A DNA stretch of 64,000 bases from Taenia hydatigena (GCA_036345935.2 JADWOT020000002.1:13786442-13850441), one strand, 5' to 3'. Positions 23,861-36,860 are shown, counted from the first letter of the stretch. A program made the numbers and translations. The notes: generated from the sequence alone by a model not told the origin.

Positions 23861-25080
23861 ATGACCTCGGGGACAAACCGAATCTACTTGACATCCTTGC
23901 TATTTTAACTTTGTAATCGCATGTAATTTTGAACCTGTCCAATCGAAATTTCCGAGCTTAAGAAATCGGAGGTAAGAACAAACTCGTATCACCAACGGTA
24001 AACGCATAAGGTGAGTTTTAAGGGGCCCGACAATCTTTTGAAGGCAAAGAGCTTTTGGAATTATTATTAAACAAGCAAGTGCAAACTGAATACCTCCTTA
24101 GATAATTTGAACTTATAAAGCATGTAGAACTGTTAGGAGCGATGCGATCCTCGTTCCAATTCCTATAAGACAGTAAAAATGTATGAGCGCTTTGCCTTCG
24201 GCACTCAGACATGCAGGCGCAGGTCTGTATAGTTGAATAAATATGAGGCTACACACAAAGTCCATATCAAGATTTTACCATTCAGATGCTTAGAACACAT
24301 GCGATCGCTGCCCTCTGTTCATCGCTAACATCCACGCCCAGCTTCATAATTTGGCAAGGAAAAAATTTTCACTGCTATAGAGCCTGTATGGCAGTGACGA
24401 GGGAGTGCTACTGCTAATATGGTGGGTTCTGTTGCGTAATTTTCTTGTAAAGAATCAACAATTCATCCACGACCGCATTTATTGTAAGTGATTTTCCTGA
24501 GCAATCAAAAGTAAGTCCGCATCAAGACATAGAGGCACAAAAATGATGTTTGTTGGAAATGCGTGCCTAAGGATAATTGAGGACTGATATGAAGTCTTTT
24601 AAATTTGGCAAAGTCTTCAATACCGTAGAGCTGTGAGAACTCAACTCCAGACAAAGAGCCGATTAGCAAAACCTGACAGCTCTTTACCATCTTCCGAATT
24701 ATGACTTGTGGCGCCACCTTCTAACTCCTTCTTTAAAGGACACTAAGATTATAAGTTGATGCTGGCAAAACCACAGTTTACAAAGTAAAATATCGTATTC
24801 TGAACAACTGGATAATGATCAGTGAGCCAAAGTATCACATAAAAGTAAGTCGTCAATGCCCTACGGTTCTTTCAGAGGTCCCTATCGTTGTGGATTAGGG
24901 TAAGCGCAATTTAAAAGGCATTCCGCTTTATTTAAGAAAATTGGTACCTAACTGCATTATCTTGGTTCCAATTTTGACAAGAATGTGACCTTTTTGTCCT
25001 GATTTCGTCTTAGTCCCAGAGTCACATAGGTACAGAATCAAAGGTAGTATGGAACAGTCAGTGCAAAGCCAAGATTTAAC
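23861..25080. other. No gene recognised
   Basis: Only short random-looking frames between the R2 copy and the metallothionein gene. Confidence 0.5.
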
Positions 25081-25081
25081 T

Positions 25082-25087
25082 TTTATT
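25082..25087 (-). terminator. AATAAA polyadenylation signal of the metallothionein gene
   Basis: AATAAA on the minus strand a few bases after the TGA stop of the metallothionein frame. Confidence 0.7.
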
Positions 25088-25090
25088 AAT

Positions 25091-25263
25091 TCACTTCTTG
25101 GGATTTTTACATTCTGGACACTTGCAGTTAACACCATTAGCACAGGCCTCACAACAGTTGCATCCGTTGCATCCTAAAATAGGAAGTTAAGAATGCGATT
25201 CTGCTTGCATAGTTCAGAAGCAACCCTGAGATACTCACATCAAGACTGACACCTACCAGGCAT
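25091..25263 (-). CDS. Very small metallothionein (two exons)
   Basis: Metal-binding protein expected to hold Zn, Cu or Cd in a thiolate cluster in the cytosol. Exon 1 is 25257-25263 (ATG CCT G), then a GTAGGT donor; exon 2 is 25091-25173 after a CTATTTTAG acceptor. The joined frame gives 29 residues beginning MPGCNGCNCCEACANG, then VNCKCPECKNPKK and TGA. Eight cysteines occur at 4, 7, 9, 10, 13, 19, 21 and 24 in CxxC, CxCC and CxC groupings, with no aromatic residue and a lysine-rich tail. This is roughly one domain; vertebrate forms have about 60 residues and 20 cysteines. A TATA-like and a CCAAT element lie upstream and AATAAA follows the stop. Splice phase, Cys spacing and flanking signals agree, so confidence is high although no ORF of normal size exists. 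Confidence 0.85.
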
Positions 25264-25310
25264 GCTGTTCGTTTCTAATCAGTCGACGCACCTTGGTTGT
25301 GGATGTCGGT

Positions 25311-25387
25311 CTTTTTATGCTAATTGAGGGAACCTTGAGCTCGGCGTGAAATTGGTAAGCTATGCAGATGGGACCACTCTGATTGGC
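25311..25387 (-). promoter_or_regulatory. Metallothionein core promoter (TATA-like, CCAAT)
   Basis: Minus-strand GCATAAAAAG (25311-25320) lies about 50 bases before the ATG. CCAAT sits at 25382-25386 on the same strand. I saw no exact metal-response core (TGCRCNC) close by. Confidence 0.5.
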
Positions 25388-25399
25388 CACAAATTAGAA

Positions 25400-28200
25400 G
25401 CAAAACGAGTCCCCACAAAAATGCATTTTGCACGTGATTCGCATGCGCAAGCCTTTCCACAAGAAATAACTCAACATCATATTCGCGCTTTACTTCAAAA
25501 ATTTGAGCAAAATTTGTCAGATTAACGTTAAAATGACCAAAAATTTAATATTGATTTGATCTGTAATGAAGTCCTTTAGAGGCTTTTTTGAAGATGCACA
25601 TTAGCAAGGTCCAAGTTTCTGGTTCGTTATAAAAGCGTAATCGCCTTCAAAGTCATAGGTACGCTTAGAGCCACTTCTATCTTCTTTTGAAAATTCAACT
25701 GCATGAGTTCATTCTTTTTTCAAAGGAGTAGACAGTCGAGGCTAAGTATTGACATTAATAAGGGCATGCTGGCTACCAAATAAAGCTTTTGAAAGCTACA
25801 AAATCTTACCTTCCGTTAGCACAAACACTAGTCAGTAGGCTAGCTTTTAAAAAGAATTATTCATAAAGCAGCCTTTGATGATCTTAAGAGGAATGTATGT
25901 CCGCCCATTATTAGCGCAAACAAAGCATAAGTCTGCATAGCTCTTCTTCATGCCTCTTCTGCGCGCCTAAGTAACCAGCCTTTTGCTTGCGGTCTCTACC
26001 TTGTTAGCACTTTGTGCCCTTGGTTTGCTACAGTTGTGTTTCGAGCATACTGCAACAGATGGCGGCTGTTGAGAATTGCGTCTGTCCTCCCCGTAAGGAT
26101 GAACAGTCGACCTGACTTATGCTTAGATAGATCGTTTGAATTAGATGGCAAACATCGCCGCCCAAAGTCTAATATATAAAAGGGTACATTTTGTGGAAGG
26201 AAACTATTAAAGAGTTTTTGCTTTTCACGCTGGTTTTGCTTTTAACTTTATCCGTAGTTGATGCTCAGTAAAAAGATTTGCGATTCTCTCCATTTTAATG
26301 GTCAGATACTAAAAAAATCAGAAAGTATGTGGAATTTTGGGTGGTTCCAAAGCTATTTGTGACCAATCTTTTGAATGAGATGCTTTGACTACTCGTTTAA
26401 TTCATATTTTGACGTCGCGGATGCCTTTGTACTTCTTCCGTTCACAGTAGCTAATGGGCTATGCTAGTGACCCTTAACCCTTTCTGTCTCCACAATACAT
26501 GATCTTCCTAAGCATCATAATTTCCATTGTTTCCAAGGAAAACTCGGAATGCCTTGCTGCCGGAGTCATATCCCACAATACTCAAAAGTAACTTATTTAA
26601 TCAACACATTCAAGCAAGTAAAAATAATGATAATTTTTTGTAGATAATTAGGGGGAATCATTCCCAGTGTGTCTATGCTTAATTTTATGGGCAAATGAAA
26701 TGAAATTGGGCAAGATCGCTTCGTGATTAAGCAGACAAACATTCAAGATGCCCATGCTGCAATAAACGAATAACTTTAGCTTCTCAATGTTTAACAAGTA
26801 TTTCGTCAATTTATGCGCGATGTGCCCTCTAAAGTTTAGGTTAAATTCGTTGACAGCACTATTTTAAAACACATATTCCGATGGTGAAATCAATCGCATA
26901 GTAAGAATTTGGAACTCTGTCATCTAAATGATGCCCAGCTTGCGATCACAAGCATAGGAGGTTAAAGTCCAAACCACAACTTATTTTGCATAATCTTTTA
27001 CAATTCTTGGCATAAATAATGCAAGCATTCCACTTTTAATGGAGTGTCTTCAATGATATAAATCAGAATGAGGGCACAAACATGTATCAGTGACAAGGCC
27101 ACCCCTCATAGTTGCAGTGCATGGATGGCATACGAACGACGATTTTTATTTGCTCCATGAACCGCACTTGAACCTCAGTTAAATTTGAACGAGCTCATGA
27201 TCGATCAGCCTCTTGAAGCAAGATAAACCTAAGATTAAAGTGAGGGAATTTAGGCAAATAGTCAGACTTAGTGTTTTAGGTTCTTCTGTAGCATGCCAAT
27301 GGGTGGAAGCACCGAGAAAACACGATGCGATTGTCTGATAGGAGGAAGTAATAAAGGCTTCGAAAGTTTTTCCATGAATCGCTTTGTGGAACCACTTTTG
27401 CATCAAAACACTACTAACGGTTGTGCGGTTGATGCCGAGAAAGTTATCACTGACATTGGGTGCCTAATTTTGTGTGGCCTCCCAGTCACATCATGCGACA
27501 TGCTCGTTTTCGCCAAGTGCACCTAATATAAATTGCATATTTGCGCATGCGAAATTATTGTGAGCAATAATTATTCGAATAGAAAATAAATGCAATGAAT
27601 TTCAGCTTAAGACGCTAAAATGAATAACTCAATAGTTCTTTGCAGATCTCGGCAGCCTGGTAGATGGCAAACTACCGATTCCTAGAGAAAGCGAGCACAC
27701 ACGAACTGCTTTATCATAAAGAGCATTTATTGCATTGTTTTCGCGCTACGTTTTACGCATTTGATTATCCAGCTTCTCAAAATTTGCAACCCGCATTTGA
27801 ATGCAAATCGACGTGAGTTTCAAAAATAGCAGTCACTTTTTGGGTGGTCAAGCACCAAATTAAGAGCTAATGCTTAAAACAAAAACAGCTTGCCACTTTG
27901 TGCATCCGTAAATCGAATCTACCTAAGCGTATGCGGATTTTTAATCAAACCGTTGGACCGACAAGTTATTCGTTGCATCGATGCTGACCATCCGTAGTAG
28001 TGTCAGAACCATACCAATCACATGGCATGACGAAGGTTGTGTGTAGTCATTTCGAATGAGTAACTGAGCCTCATCTATGCTGCTAAGACGAATTTTAAAA
28101 GAACTTATTGATTGAAATCATTGAGTTTTCGGTTTGCTTTGTTTGGAAGAGTCAATGCTCAGTATTGCCCGTAAAGAGTAACCACACAAAGATCTATCAA
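25400..28200. other. AT-rich region without recognised genes
   Basis: Many short frames, none protein-like. The frame at 27293-27526 (plus) has an even composition but no known motif. Confidence 0.45.
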
Positions 28201-28210
28201 GCAGTTTCGA

Positions 28211-28546
28211 TTGCGACGAAGAAGCACTCCTCCTCGCTACTACTTTAAATTTCATGCAATTGATGCACAGCCGCAGACTTCCATCCATGGCGACTTGGAT
28301 GCTCAAATGAGTCCGTCTAACAGCATTCCTCCCCCTCAAAAGATTGGCTTTCTCCAGCGGTTGAAGTGGCGCGGATCTGGAGGTCTGCCCGCAGCCTTAG
28401 TAGTTTATTTAATACGGACTTACAAAGACTGGCTGCAAGAAAACCCTACTTTCTGCCCTATGCGTTCACAGTTTTTCACTTTGCATATTTTTGCCGAATG
28501 TCCTTTTCATGAGCATCACATGTGTCTTAAAAATTGGACGACTTGA
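28211..28546 (+). CDS. Possible exon, unrecognised
   Basis: A 111-residue frame is more GC-rich than its surroundings (RRRSTPPRYYFKFHAIDAQP, then PPPQKIGFLQRLKWRGSG). It lacks a convincing start and no family is recognised. An alternative reading frame over its first 100 bases is also open, so coding status is uncertain. Confidence 0.2.
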   Translation: MRRRSTPPRYYFKFHAIDAQPQTSIHGDLDAQMSPSNSIPPPQKIGFLQRLKWRGSGGLPAALVVYLIRTYKDWLQENPTFCPMRSQFFTLHIFAECPFHEHHMCLKNWTT

Positions 28547-29783
28547 TCACAGTGCAATAGAGTCAGCTACAGCCTTTCAAGCAAACATTTTCAAGTCTCT
28601 GTGGCGCCATCCCTTTGGCTCGGGATCGAACACAAACACAAACTCATGAGTAAACTAAACCTACGTTTACATGGTTACTGAGGTCTTAATTTATGCACCA
28701 CGTTAAGACAATGTCAACATAAAACCGAGAACTGAAGCTAAGCCTATTAGTGTAGAAATAAATAAGTAAATAATCAGAATGTCTTAGCTAGCTAAATCCA
28801 TCTGAATTGAAATAAAAATCATCCAACACACCATTAGGTCAACCTTAGGTAGCCGCTTAAAGCGTTGTGTAAAATAAAAAATGCACTCAATGAGGCATTA
28901 CAATCAGAAAATAAAGTGCCTTAGCAGTAATTTTACTTTGATCTCCTGTGTTTACTTTAATAAATAAGCGAATAAAGCAATTAAATAAGTAAGTATATGC
29001 GAATAAAATGCACTTGTTTAGAATGGTTAAAGAAGAAACCTGATTAATTAGCAACCTTTTAGCTGGCTATTTTGAACAAATTTAGTCTCATTAGCGAAAA
29101 ATCTTTTCTTACCAAAATCAACATGTCATATACCACACCGCACAAAAAGCCTTGTGTTTAGAAAGAACAGGGTCCAAACGATAGCTTGGTTTTTAGCACC
29201 GCATTTGAGTTAGCTAGTCAGTAGGCGGATATAGTGGATAAATATGCAGGTGAAAATTAAAAGTGTGTGCACAGTAATGAAGTACGACAAATGGGTGTTG
29301 ATGATGGGAGAAGATTTTACAATGATAGTCCTGCTAAGCTATGCAACGACAAGTTCCCATTATGCTTGACTAAACACCGCACACTTAAATTACTATGAAA
29401 TAGGTTTAGTGTAACAAATTGGATAAAAGAAATTCCTTGAAACGCAAATTCGACAAATTTTGCTTTATTGTAATTATCAGCCCAATTGCAACACCTTTTG
29501 TGCTCACTTCCTGTTTCCCGCCACCATCTCTATATGGGAGTGCTGATTGCTTCATGGCACATTTATTGTCTCGGTTTAAGGAAAGTCGATGCAGTCCCAA
29601 CGGGACTGGAAAAGTTGCGTTTAGCAGCTTCAGGGAAGCCTTCTCGCGGAATCAAGCGCAGTCTCACCTCTCCTATAAAAGTGCATTTAAAGACACATGA
29701 TTCGTGCATGGACCCTCGGCTCCTAGGGCACCTTCACTGGAGTGCTGCTTTCTGATAATCACAGTCTAGGGTTCTTGTGCTGA

Positions 29784-30110
29784 GTGAAGAGGATCAAAGT
29801 TTTTAATCATAGAAATTTTCTCCTGTTTTGTATTTACCAGGGGCCGATTCACCGCCTTTTTGCTCGCTTGTCACCTCGGAGAAAACTACTGAGTAAAAAG
29901 AGACCGAGTGGTATTGAATATAACAAAGGCATGTTCGATCTAGAAGAAGCAGCAGCCGTATTGACAGCTACTCGATACGACGATTTCCAATTAAAGAATT
30001 TGAGGAGGAGACCTTAGTTCTACGTGAGGTGAATGGAAAGCCTTATGTAGTCCATCGTTTTGCCAGCAAATCCTACGACAGATGTCTTTTAGTCTTTGAT
30101 GATCAGCATT
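29784..30110 (+). pseudogene. Unrecognised coding remnant with a one-base frameshift
   Basis: After an acceptor (TTTTGTATTTACCAG, ending near 29839) a basic frame reads GPIHRLFARLSPRRKLLSKK and continues to DLEEAAAVLTATRYDDFQLK (up to about 29995). The +1 frame then continues with KEFEEETLVLREVNGKPYVV and HRFASKSYDRCLLVFDDQH to a TAG near 30108. Both halves look like real protein, so one base has probably been lost or gained. Alternatively a small unnoticed intron separates them. No family recognised. Confidence 0.35.
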
Positions 30111-30479
30111 AGAACCTACTGAGTTACAGGGTAATCGGAACAAAATTAATTCTCATTCATATTGAAAAATGATGCATAATCGTCATTCGTTTTCGCTCGT
30201 CCGTTTGAAAGTCTGATCGCTGCTTCGCCGCTCACCCAGCGTTATCTTTTCATACAAATAAATTTCGTATGTTGATGTGTTGGTTGGCCACACATGCGTC
30301 TGAGTGAAGTCAACAGCACTCACTCCAATCAAAGTGTCACTGAATACCTTATGTGTCCTTTTAACTTGGTATGTATGCATAGTCCAACAATGCTTTCGTT
30401 AATCTTTAGCTGCGGGTCACTATGTGTAAATGCTAGTCTCCTGTCTATTTTCCTGTTCGCTTCATTTACTTATTAGTAT

Positions 30480-31640
30480 GTGGGGCCTTCAAGCCACTTG
30501 AGCTAGCGACACGTTTTGACATTACTCCAAGTCGATTCTGTAGGACATGGCCGCTTTCTTTCTGCTGCAAGTACTAAGAACAAGCGAGCATAGACCCATA
30601 AATTGGAAGAACTAACCAATTTTTTCATAGATATTTTGTTATATTTTGCTCGCCAATCTTAAGAACCGCAAACTGATTGCTCATTTACATCCTCATTCCT
30701 TATGATTTCCCGCACCTAATCATGCCAAGTAGTCCCGATGATTTGCACTATTTCAGCATTGCATCAGAATGCCTGATAACCACCTGTGAGAGTCTCAAGT
30801 TCCACAAGTATCTAAATTTTGTCAGCCTAAGAAGCTCGTTACTTTCTTATAAAAATTTATTAATAAGCCCTTTGCTTATTCCAGAAGCGATATTTATAGA
30901 AAAATGACCTTTCTAATGGCCTTGCGAAAAATAAGTGAGTGGACTCCACCACCTCGCCATGCTAACTTGGCAATCGCATGCCGTTTCTCAACCACTTTTC
31001 TCTAAATTGCCTAAACCAACATTTTTGAGGTAGAAAAAAGCACGCCACCTTAAATAAAAGCGGAAAGTTCGAATCGTGCCCATCAGTTATTGGTCGACAT
31101 GCGAAAGTTATTCACCATCAGGTTTTTAGGGGTTATGCCATAAAAGGCCCATTCCGACAGATTAGACCAGTCGATGAAATTATTTCCATCGCACCTAATG
31201 CACCACAGTTATCAACTCATTGTTACGGCAGTCAGTGAAGAACCTTGGAAGGAAGTGAGGAATTTGACGACACAATTCATGCTACTCGACTCATCAGCCT
31301 CCGGGTGCATAAGTAGTGTAATATTCACAATATGATGCAGTGTGAGAGATTTTAAGTTGAAGATATGATGATTCTTTATGGTACATGGAAACTCACCGGA
31401 TAGATTATGCGTTATGCGTAGTCCACTCCACCTCGTGTAGTTGCACGTGCTTTACGCAAGGGACCATAATCATCTTTAATTATATATTTTTGTGACACTA
31501 ATTCATATTGTGTTAAAACATGTCCCGAATCTTAAGATATGGACTATAGGGTGGAAGGGTGTCAATGCAAATTGGTTTTCAAGCTTGATCCCAAAAATGT
31601 GTGGATAAAAGAGTTAAATTGAGTCCACTGGACATTTTTG
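30480..31640. other. No gene recognised
   Basis: AT-rich sequence with only short frames. Confidence 0.45.
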
Positions 31641-31653
31641 ATACCTAATATAT

Positions 31654-31875
31654 TTGTATACACTCAGTAAAGAAGTCAGCAAGCTAGTGGAAGGAGTAAC
31701 TGGTAAAGATGCTTATCCAACTGGTTACATTGTTTATGTAGCGATGCATGATACGAAATATGCAGTGCCGAAAGAAGCCATCTCCAATCTAGGATGGTTA
31801 TACAAAGATTTACCATGTCCGGAGCGTCAGCATATTTGCTTAATTTTAATGTCGACTCAAGTAGTAGATCAGTAA
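31654..31875 (+). CDS. Unrecognised coding-like frame
   Basis: The frame encodes up to 73 residues with even composition (SKEVSKLVEGVTGKDAYPTG, then YIVYVAMHDTKYAVPKEAIS), ending in TAA. The window start is not a strong ATG; it could be a last exon. No motif recognised. Confidence 0.25.
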   Translation: MYTLSKEVSKLVEGVTGKDAYPTGYIVYVAMHDTKYAVPKEAISNLGWLYKDLPCPERQHICLILMSTQVVDQ

Positions 31876-31899
31876 TTTTACGCTGTGAGCTATTTTGAT

Positions 31900-33680
31900 T
31901 CCAAATTGTAAAGAAAATTTGCGACCTATGGTGACGTAGAAATCAAAGAAAGAGTATGTAATGCAATCAAACCTTGTAAATGATGCAACGGGAAACTGTA
32001 GCCCGCCATTATCGAGAGTTGTCTGCATCGACTGATTATGTGGCAGCGTTGTCAAAGTTCAAATAGCTTGTGCTTTGGGGGATTGGGTTGGATTGACCTT
32101 GGTGTTAGCACTTTGGTTTAGTTAGGAATGTTTATTCTGAATGGTGTCCCCTCATGACGCCTGCTAAGTTCTCCTTTGTTAGGGAATTGGGTTTGGAGTA
32201 AATAATCCTAAAATATTTACCCGAGATAAAAAGCATAAATCAGCCACCCAACCCTCAAATGGGCATTCCAAAATGTTATGGCCAAATTCGCTGTATGAAG
32301 TGCCTTTGGGTGGCTAAAACATGATTCCGCAAGATGGTGATTGAATATGAGTAGAATAAGCCATGGATTTGGGGATTCGATTTCGAAATGAGGCTGCAAC
32401 CTATGGCAGCAGTGAAGCTAATTTATGAATCTTGCAGGCCAACGGACAATAAAACCGTCGGCTAAGCGTTGCGATTCCGGTTGGTGGCATAAAACGCATC
32501 AAGAAGAAGATAAGTGAAATAATTACGAATGACATTCCTAAGTATTTACAAGTATTTTAGAGTAATTTATCATCCGTCATTTCCTCAAGAAGTGTCTGTC
32601 AATTCGTTAGTCGCAGTGTGTTCATTACTACTGTTAACAGGCTCTGCCTCTTTTCCTCAATGCTTCTAAGCATTGAGTCAAGACTTGGTTGAACTTGCCA
32701 CCACTTCATGAATCAAATACACTCACCCTATGTCCACGAGCCGATCATTCTGTGCTATCAAGGCATAAAATACGTTTCTTGAAATGCCAGGCATTTTGTG
32801 TGATAAATTTTTTCAGATATACGTTTGTGCCCCTTTGCCATGTTTCAACAACCAAACCGACATTGAACACCTCACAGATGTTGGTTCTCAGTGGACCAAC
32901 ATTTTGGGGTTCGCAAAATGTGTGACTAGACTAAAGCCAGTCTGCATTAGTCTAATTTCATCAACAATTTTGAGGAATGCTGTTGACGATGCTTTTGTGG
33001 CAGCTCGATTCTTAACCTGGATCCCTCTTAAGTGGTGCATGTAAAATGCCGATTGTAATTATACAAGCACAACCAATGTAATGCTCTTCTGTCTTATTAA
33101 CTTAGCGACTTTTAGCAGTAAAATGGGTAACACTGCTGATGCCAATGCTGCTGCAAGTTGAGAATGCTCACAGAGCGCTATGATTGCCTATGTCATTGGA
33201 TTGTATTCTTATTGGCACACGAAGGACAGTCAGACAAGTATCGTAAATGCGTAAATCTTAGGCGGACCGAAAGGGAACCAAAGAGGTAACAGCAAGGTGG
33301 GGTTGATCAAAGACTCCCCTCCAAGCCACGATGCATTTAAACCTCGGCACATCCGGCACGCCATCAGTGTATGCTAGCGTCTTGAGCCAGTGGCAGGTTT
33401 CAAACCCAATCTTATTTCTGATTATTTATTTTTGTTTACACCCCCTCAATCACTTGGTTATTTTCTTTCATTGTATTTTGTCCGCCTGATCTTCATAGTC
33501 ATAGTCAACGTTGGGCTGCAAGTTACTCAACCTGTGAGATAAGAATACGGAAGGGTTCGGGTTTCTTGGTTATTTGTGGTAGTCAACAAATGCAGACAAA
33601 TTGTTTGTTTGCATGACCAAGGCAACTCGAACCAACAACCTCTTTGACAGCTTTATTTTATGCGCAGAATTGGATTCCAT
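31900..33680. other. No gene recognised
   Basis: Overlapping frames at 32689-33044 read in two phases without a recognisable domain. Confidence 0.4.
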
Positions 33681-33687
33681 AGTTATT

Positions 33688-34760
33688 CTATTCAGGGTGT
33701 GCAGCCCTTAAACCGGACTTCATCAGAGGTATGCTTATTTCCCGATTGGGCTGATTTACCTCAGAAACAGAGAGAGCGCCTTTCTTACAATTTGTACTGA
33801 AGCGTTTGGCTACCTTGGGATTGATAACCATCAAAAAAAGTTGAAGCAAACACACAGCATAGGTGGATATAATGGCGGAAAACGCCTTTGCACACTTTGT
33901 TTCTTGTTTGCTTGCCACTTGGCAAGTCACCTCACGATTTCGCCACCGTTCCACGTTGGGTAACTTGATCCTCGGATCACACCAGTAGCCCACATCCCTT
34001 CTAAACTTGTGCAACACCTAGTCTATCCGAGAACTATGACCTGATTCGACTTTGGGAAAAGGCCGTCGTGCTGCACTCTCAACACCAGCTATCATTTGTC
34101 TATCCACTGCTCAATTTGAAAAACGCATTCCAATCGCATGTTCTAGTTGCCCATTCAACGACGCGGACACGCCAGCCGTCACAATTGTCGTCGGGTCTGT
34201 CACCTTGGCCTTCAGGCTGTATCTGCAGCCGTCCAGTCCCCCCGTATCGATTATCGCAACTAGAGGAAGGTCAAACAGCACGACCTCACGCTGGTAATCC
34301 GGCTTTGCATGGACATAGCCCCTGAAAATTAAAACCACTAAACTCCACGCTTGTCCTAATAGTAGTCTGATTTTAACCACTTTCGATTTAAGCTTGCGAG
34401 TCGATGTCCTCGCCTGATATGAGGCACGATATTGATTCAAGCCGTATCAATCAGTCGAGCCCTCTTGCTTGCTATATGCAATAAGGCCTCATAGGGATTG
34501 GAATGAACAGTCTCTCTAGCACCATGGTCGGGCTGACTAATCGTTGTGCCTTCTATTCCACCAATATCAGTCCACATTTAATCGACAATTTACTCAACAC
34601 ATCTAGCATTGCCACATCCACCCTTAAATTGTAGCAAGGGTGGATAAAAGGTGGATGCTAACCCCCATCAGACAAGGAGGCATCATTGAATATACAGAAT
34701 CTATTCTATCACAGCCATCACAACGGGCGGAAAATCGACATTTGTGTGGAATCCACCACA
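33688..34760 (-). pseudogene. Tandem copy 1 of a broken secreted/adhesion-type gene
   Basis: Minus-strand frames 34111-34440 and 33688-34017 are separated by stops. The first includes a hydrophobic stretch LLLGQAWSLVVLIFRGYVHA resembling a signal peptide, then VVLFDLPLVAIIDTGGLDG. The left flank and non-coding part (about 34550-34760) align with 36650-36860, and the coding part aligns more loosely with 36378-36600, so this and the next entry are a diverged tandem pair. The family is uncertain. Confidence 0.35.
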
Positions 34761-34937
34761 AAATTATTGTCAAAACGTCGAAGACGACGAATACTGCCGA
34801 GCACAAGTGCTAATCTCTTTTACCTCCCCCCATTTTTCAGGGTCTGCAAATTAGAACATTGCTACATAAAAAGCGTTCCAGGAGACGTCCATTTTTGCGT
34901 AGCCGCCTTAGTAGCCACGAGTGCGGTTGTTCTTTAG

Positions 34938-35620
34938 AATTAGATGTCAGTGCCTGCTGCCGATATAGCTACTCGAATCTTATATGAATGCCATTTTTCG
35001 AGCATGGCTTGCGGCCGCACAATGGCGGAGATCATGGTGACTCGTAAATAGAACCTCACGTTAAAATAGCAAGTAAAGTAGCACATTTAGAGCCAGCTAT
35101 AGTGATAAGCACCCTTGGGCGACTTGAAATACTTGATTAAATATCCAGAGTTTCTCGTAAGACCCAATCGGTTTAGGAGGCAATTTAGTCAATCTGAACT
35201 GTTCGAAAGAGTTGGCAAAGCTCTCTTTGGTGCAGCACATGCACAGTAATCTTGGCAGCCAACGCATACACACACATAGGAGGTGGTGCATGCAGTGAAG
35301 GTAGGCAGGGATTCGTGCTCTCACTCAGCCCTACTTCACCGACCCACGTGTGGCGAAGGTATACTGTCTCCTCTGGTAAATGCAGCAAATTGAAACCACC
35401 GAGGTGCAAATAAAAGGCTGACCCATTCCACCCCACTAGCAGCTGCATGGCCACCAGGCACGTACGCGCTGACTCTACCTCCTCTGCCCACACTTTACGC
35501 GGGTCAGAGAAGACAACTGCTCTAAGCACTGCATCTATCACTCATCCAGTTGGGAACCTCGGGCGAACCCAGGAGCTCGATCATACAACTGCCTAAGTCA
35601 CAACATTCGACAGTCCAGCT
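34938..35620. other. No gene recognised
   Basis: Sequence between the tandem pair; overlapping frames at 35097-35541 look random. Confidence 0.4.
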
Positions 35621-35799
35621 TCCATCTACCTCATTTGTTTTGGGTCAGAGTTTCGCTTGCTAATTTTATTAATGAAACAGAACTGAATAAAATCGCAAAG
35701 GGAAGGTAGCTTGTGCGATTTTTCTGCACCAACTACCGCACAGTATTCGTTCAACATTCCTAACACGGGCATTGGTTCAACAATGCGGAAGACTTTCAA

Positions 35800-36860
35800 G
35801 CAAAAGAGGAAAACTTGAGCATGTAAAATACGGTGGAGGATTTTTGGCAGACGAAAATGCATTCGTTTTTCAGCAATGTAAGTAGCTCCTGGACAGGCAG
35901 AGTGTAGAGAGCCTTATCAGGGCCAGTGAGCATTCTTGGGTAGTCTGCCTCCCTTGGTACCAAGCGGGCGTTATTTTTCTTTACTGAGACTTTTGGGTGA
36001 CTCAATAGGAAAAACTGTCTTTGTACTGTCATGCCCTAGGCTTGGGTGCTTTACGTCCAGAATGTTCACTAGGATAACCACAACAGCATCGGTATTTGCA
36101 ATAAGAGGGGTTAAAAGCCGCCACTTGTTCACTGCCACCATTTCGAAGTCATAGTAAGGAAGGGCTGTACTGAACCTACGATAAATTGAGAAAAGCACAG
36201 CATAAAGCACCTTAACAAGGCAAAAAGCTAAGATCAGCGGTTAATTCACCCGTCCAACATTGAAACTCAGTCACCCACACTTCCCTTTACCGACCCACGT
36301 GGATAAACGTTTCGCCCACAATAGTGAGGATAACTCTTCCGCTACACCGTAAGCAGAATGACCCAGTTGGAAGTCACCTACGGGAAAGGCGACTTCCAAA
36401 GTGTTCTACCGAATGAGGGTCGATTACCTGACTCAATGTCTACACCACTTGCGCACATTGCAACGCCTTTGAGCACAGGTGCATGCGCCCCGCTGCCTTC
36501 GTTCGCACTTGGCAAGGAAGCACGATTTGATAAGTTACTAGGTTTTGGGTTTCTGCACGTTTCCAACATTAGATCAACCTCACCGATAACCACCAACCGA
36601 ACTCGAGGTCAGCAATCAATTTGGTACCGAGACCTCGCTAATAAATTTTAACGCAACCATCACTGCTCCCTCCCATTCCAGCAATGTTGGACCCATCTTT
36701 GATTATCGATTCACTCAACATATTCATTGTATCACATCCACCGATACATTCAATAAACATCTGGTAAAGTGCAAGTGCTAACACCAATCAGATAGGGAGG
36801 TACCATTAAATGCACACTATCCATTCCATCATAGCTATTACGACAAGTAGAAAAGTGGGT
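35800..36860 (-). pseudogene. Tandem copy 2, cadherin-like coding remnant
   Basis: The frame 35971-36210 contains YYDFEMVAVNKWRLLTPLIA followed by NTDAVVVILVNILDVKHP. This follows the cadherin-repeat strand pattern in which a hydrophobic VVV-ILV run leads into a D-V-(N/K)-(D/H)-P calcium motif, here degenerated. The next frame (35796-36032, other phase) continues SHPKVSVKKNNARLVPREAD, like the beginning of another repeat. The phase change and missing acidic residues suggest a pseudogene. Upstream, 36378-36600 pairs with tandem copy 1. The cadherin label is an inference from pattern only. Confidence 0.35.

Noticed and set aside
25400..25460. Metal-response elements upstream of the metallothionein gene
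   Set aside because: GC-rich GCGCATGCG-like words occur, but none fits the full TGCRCNC core.
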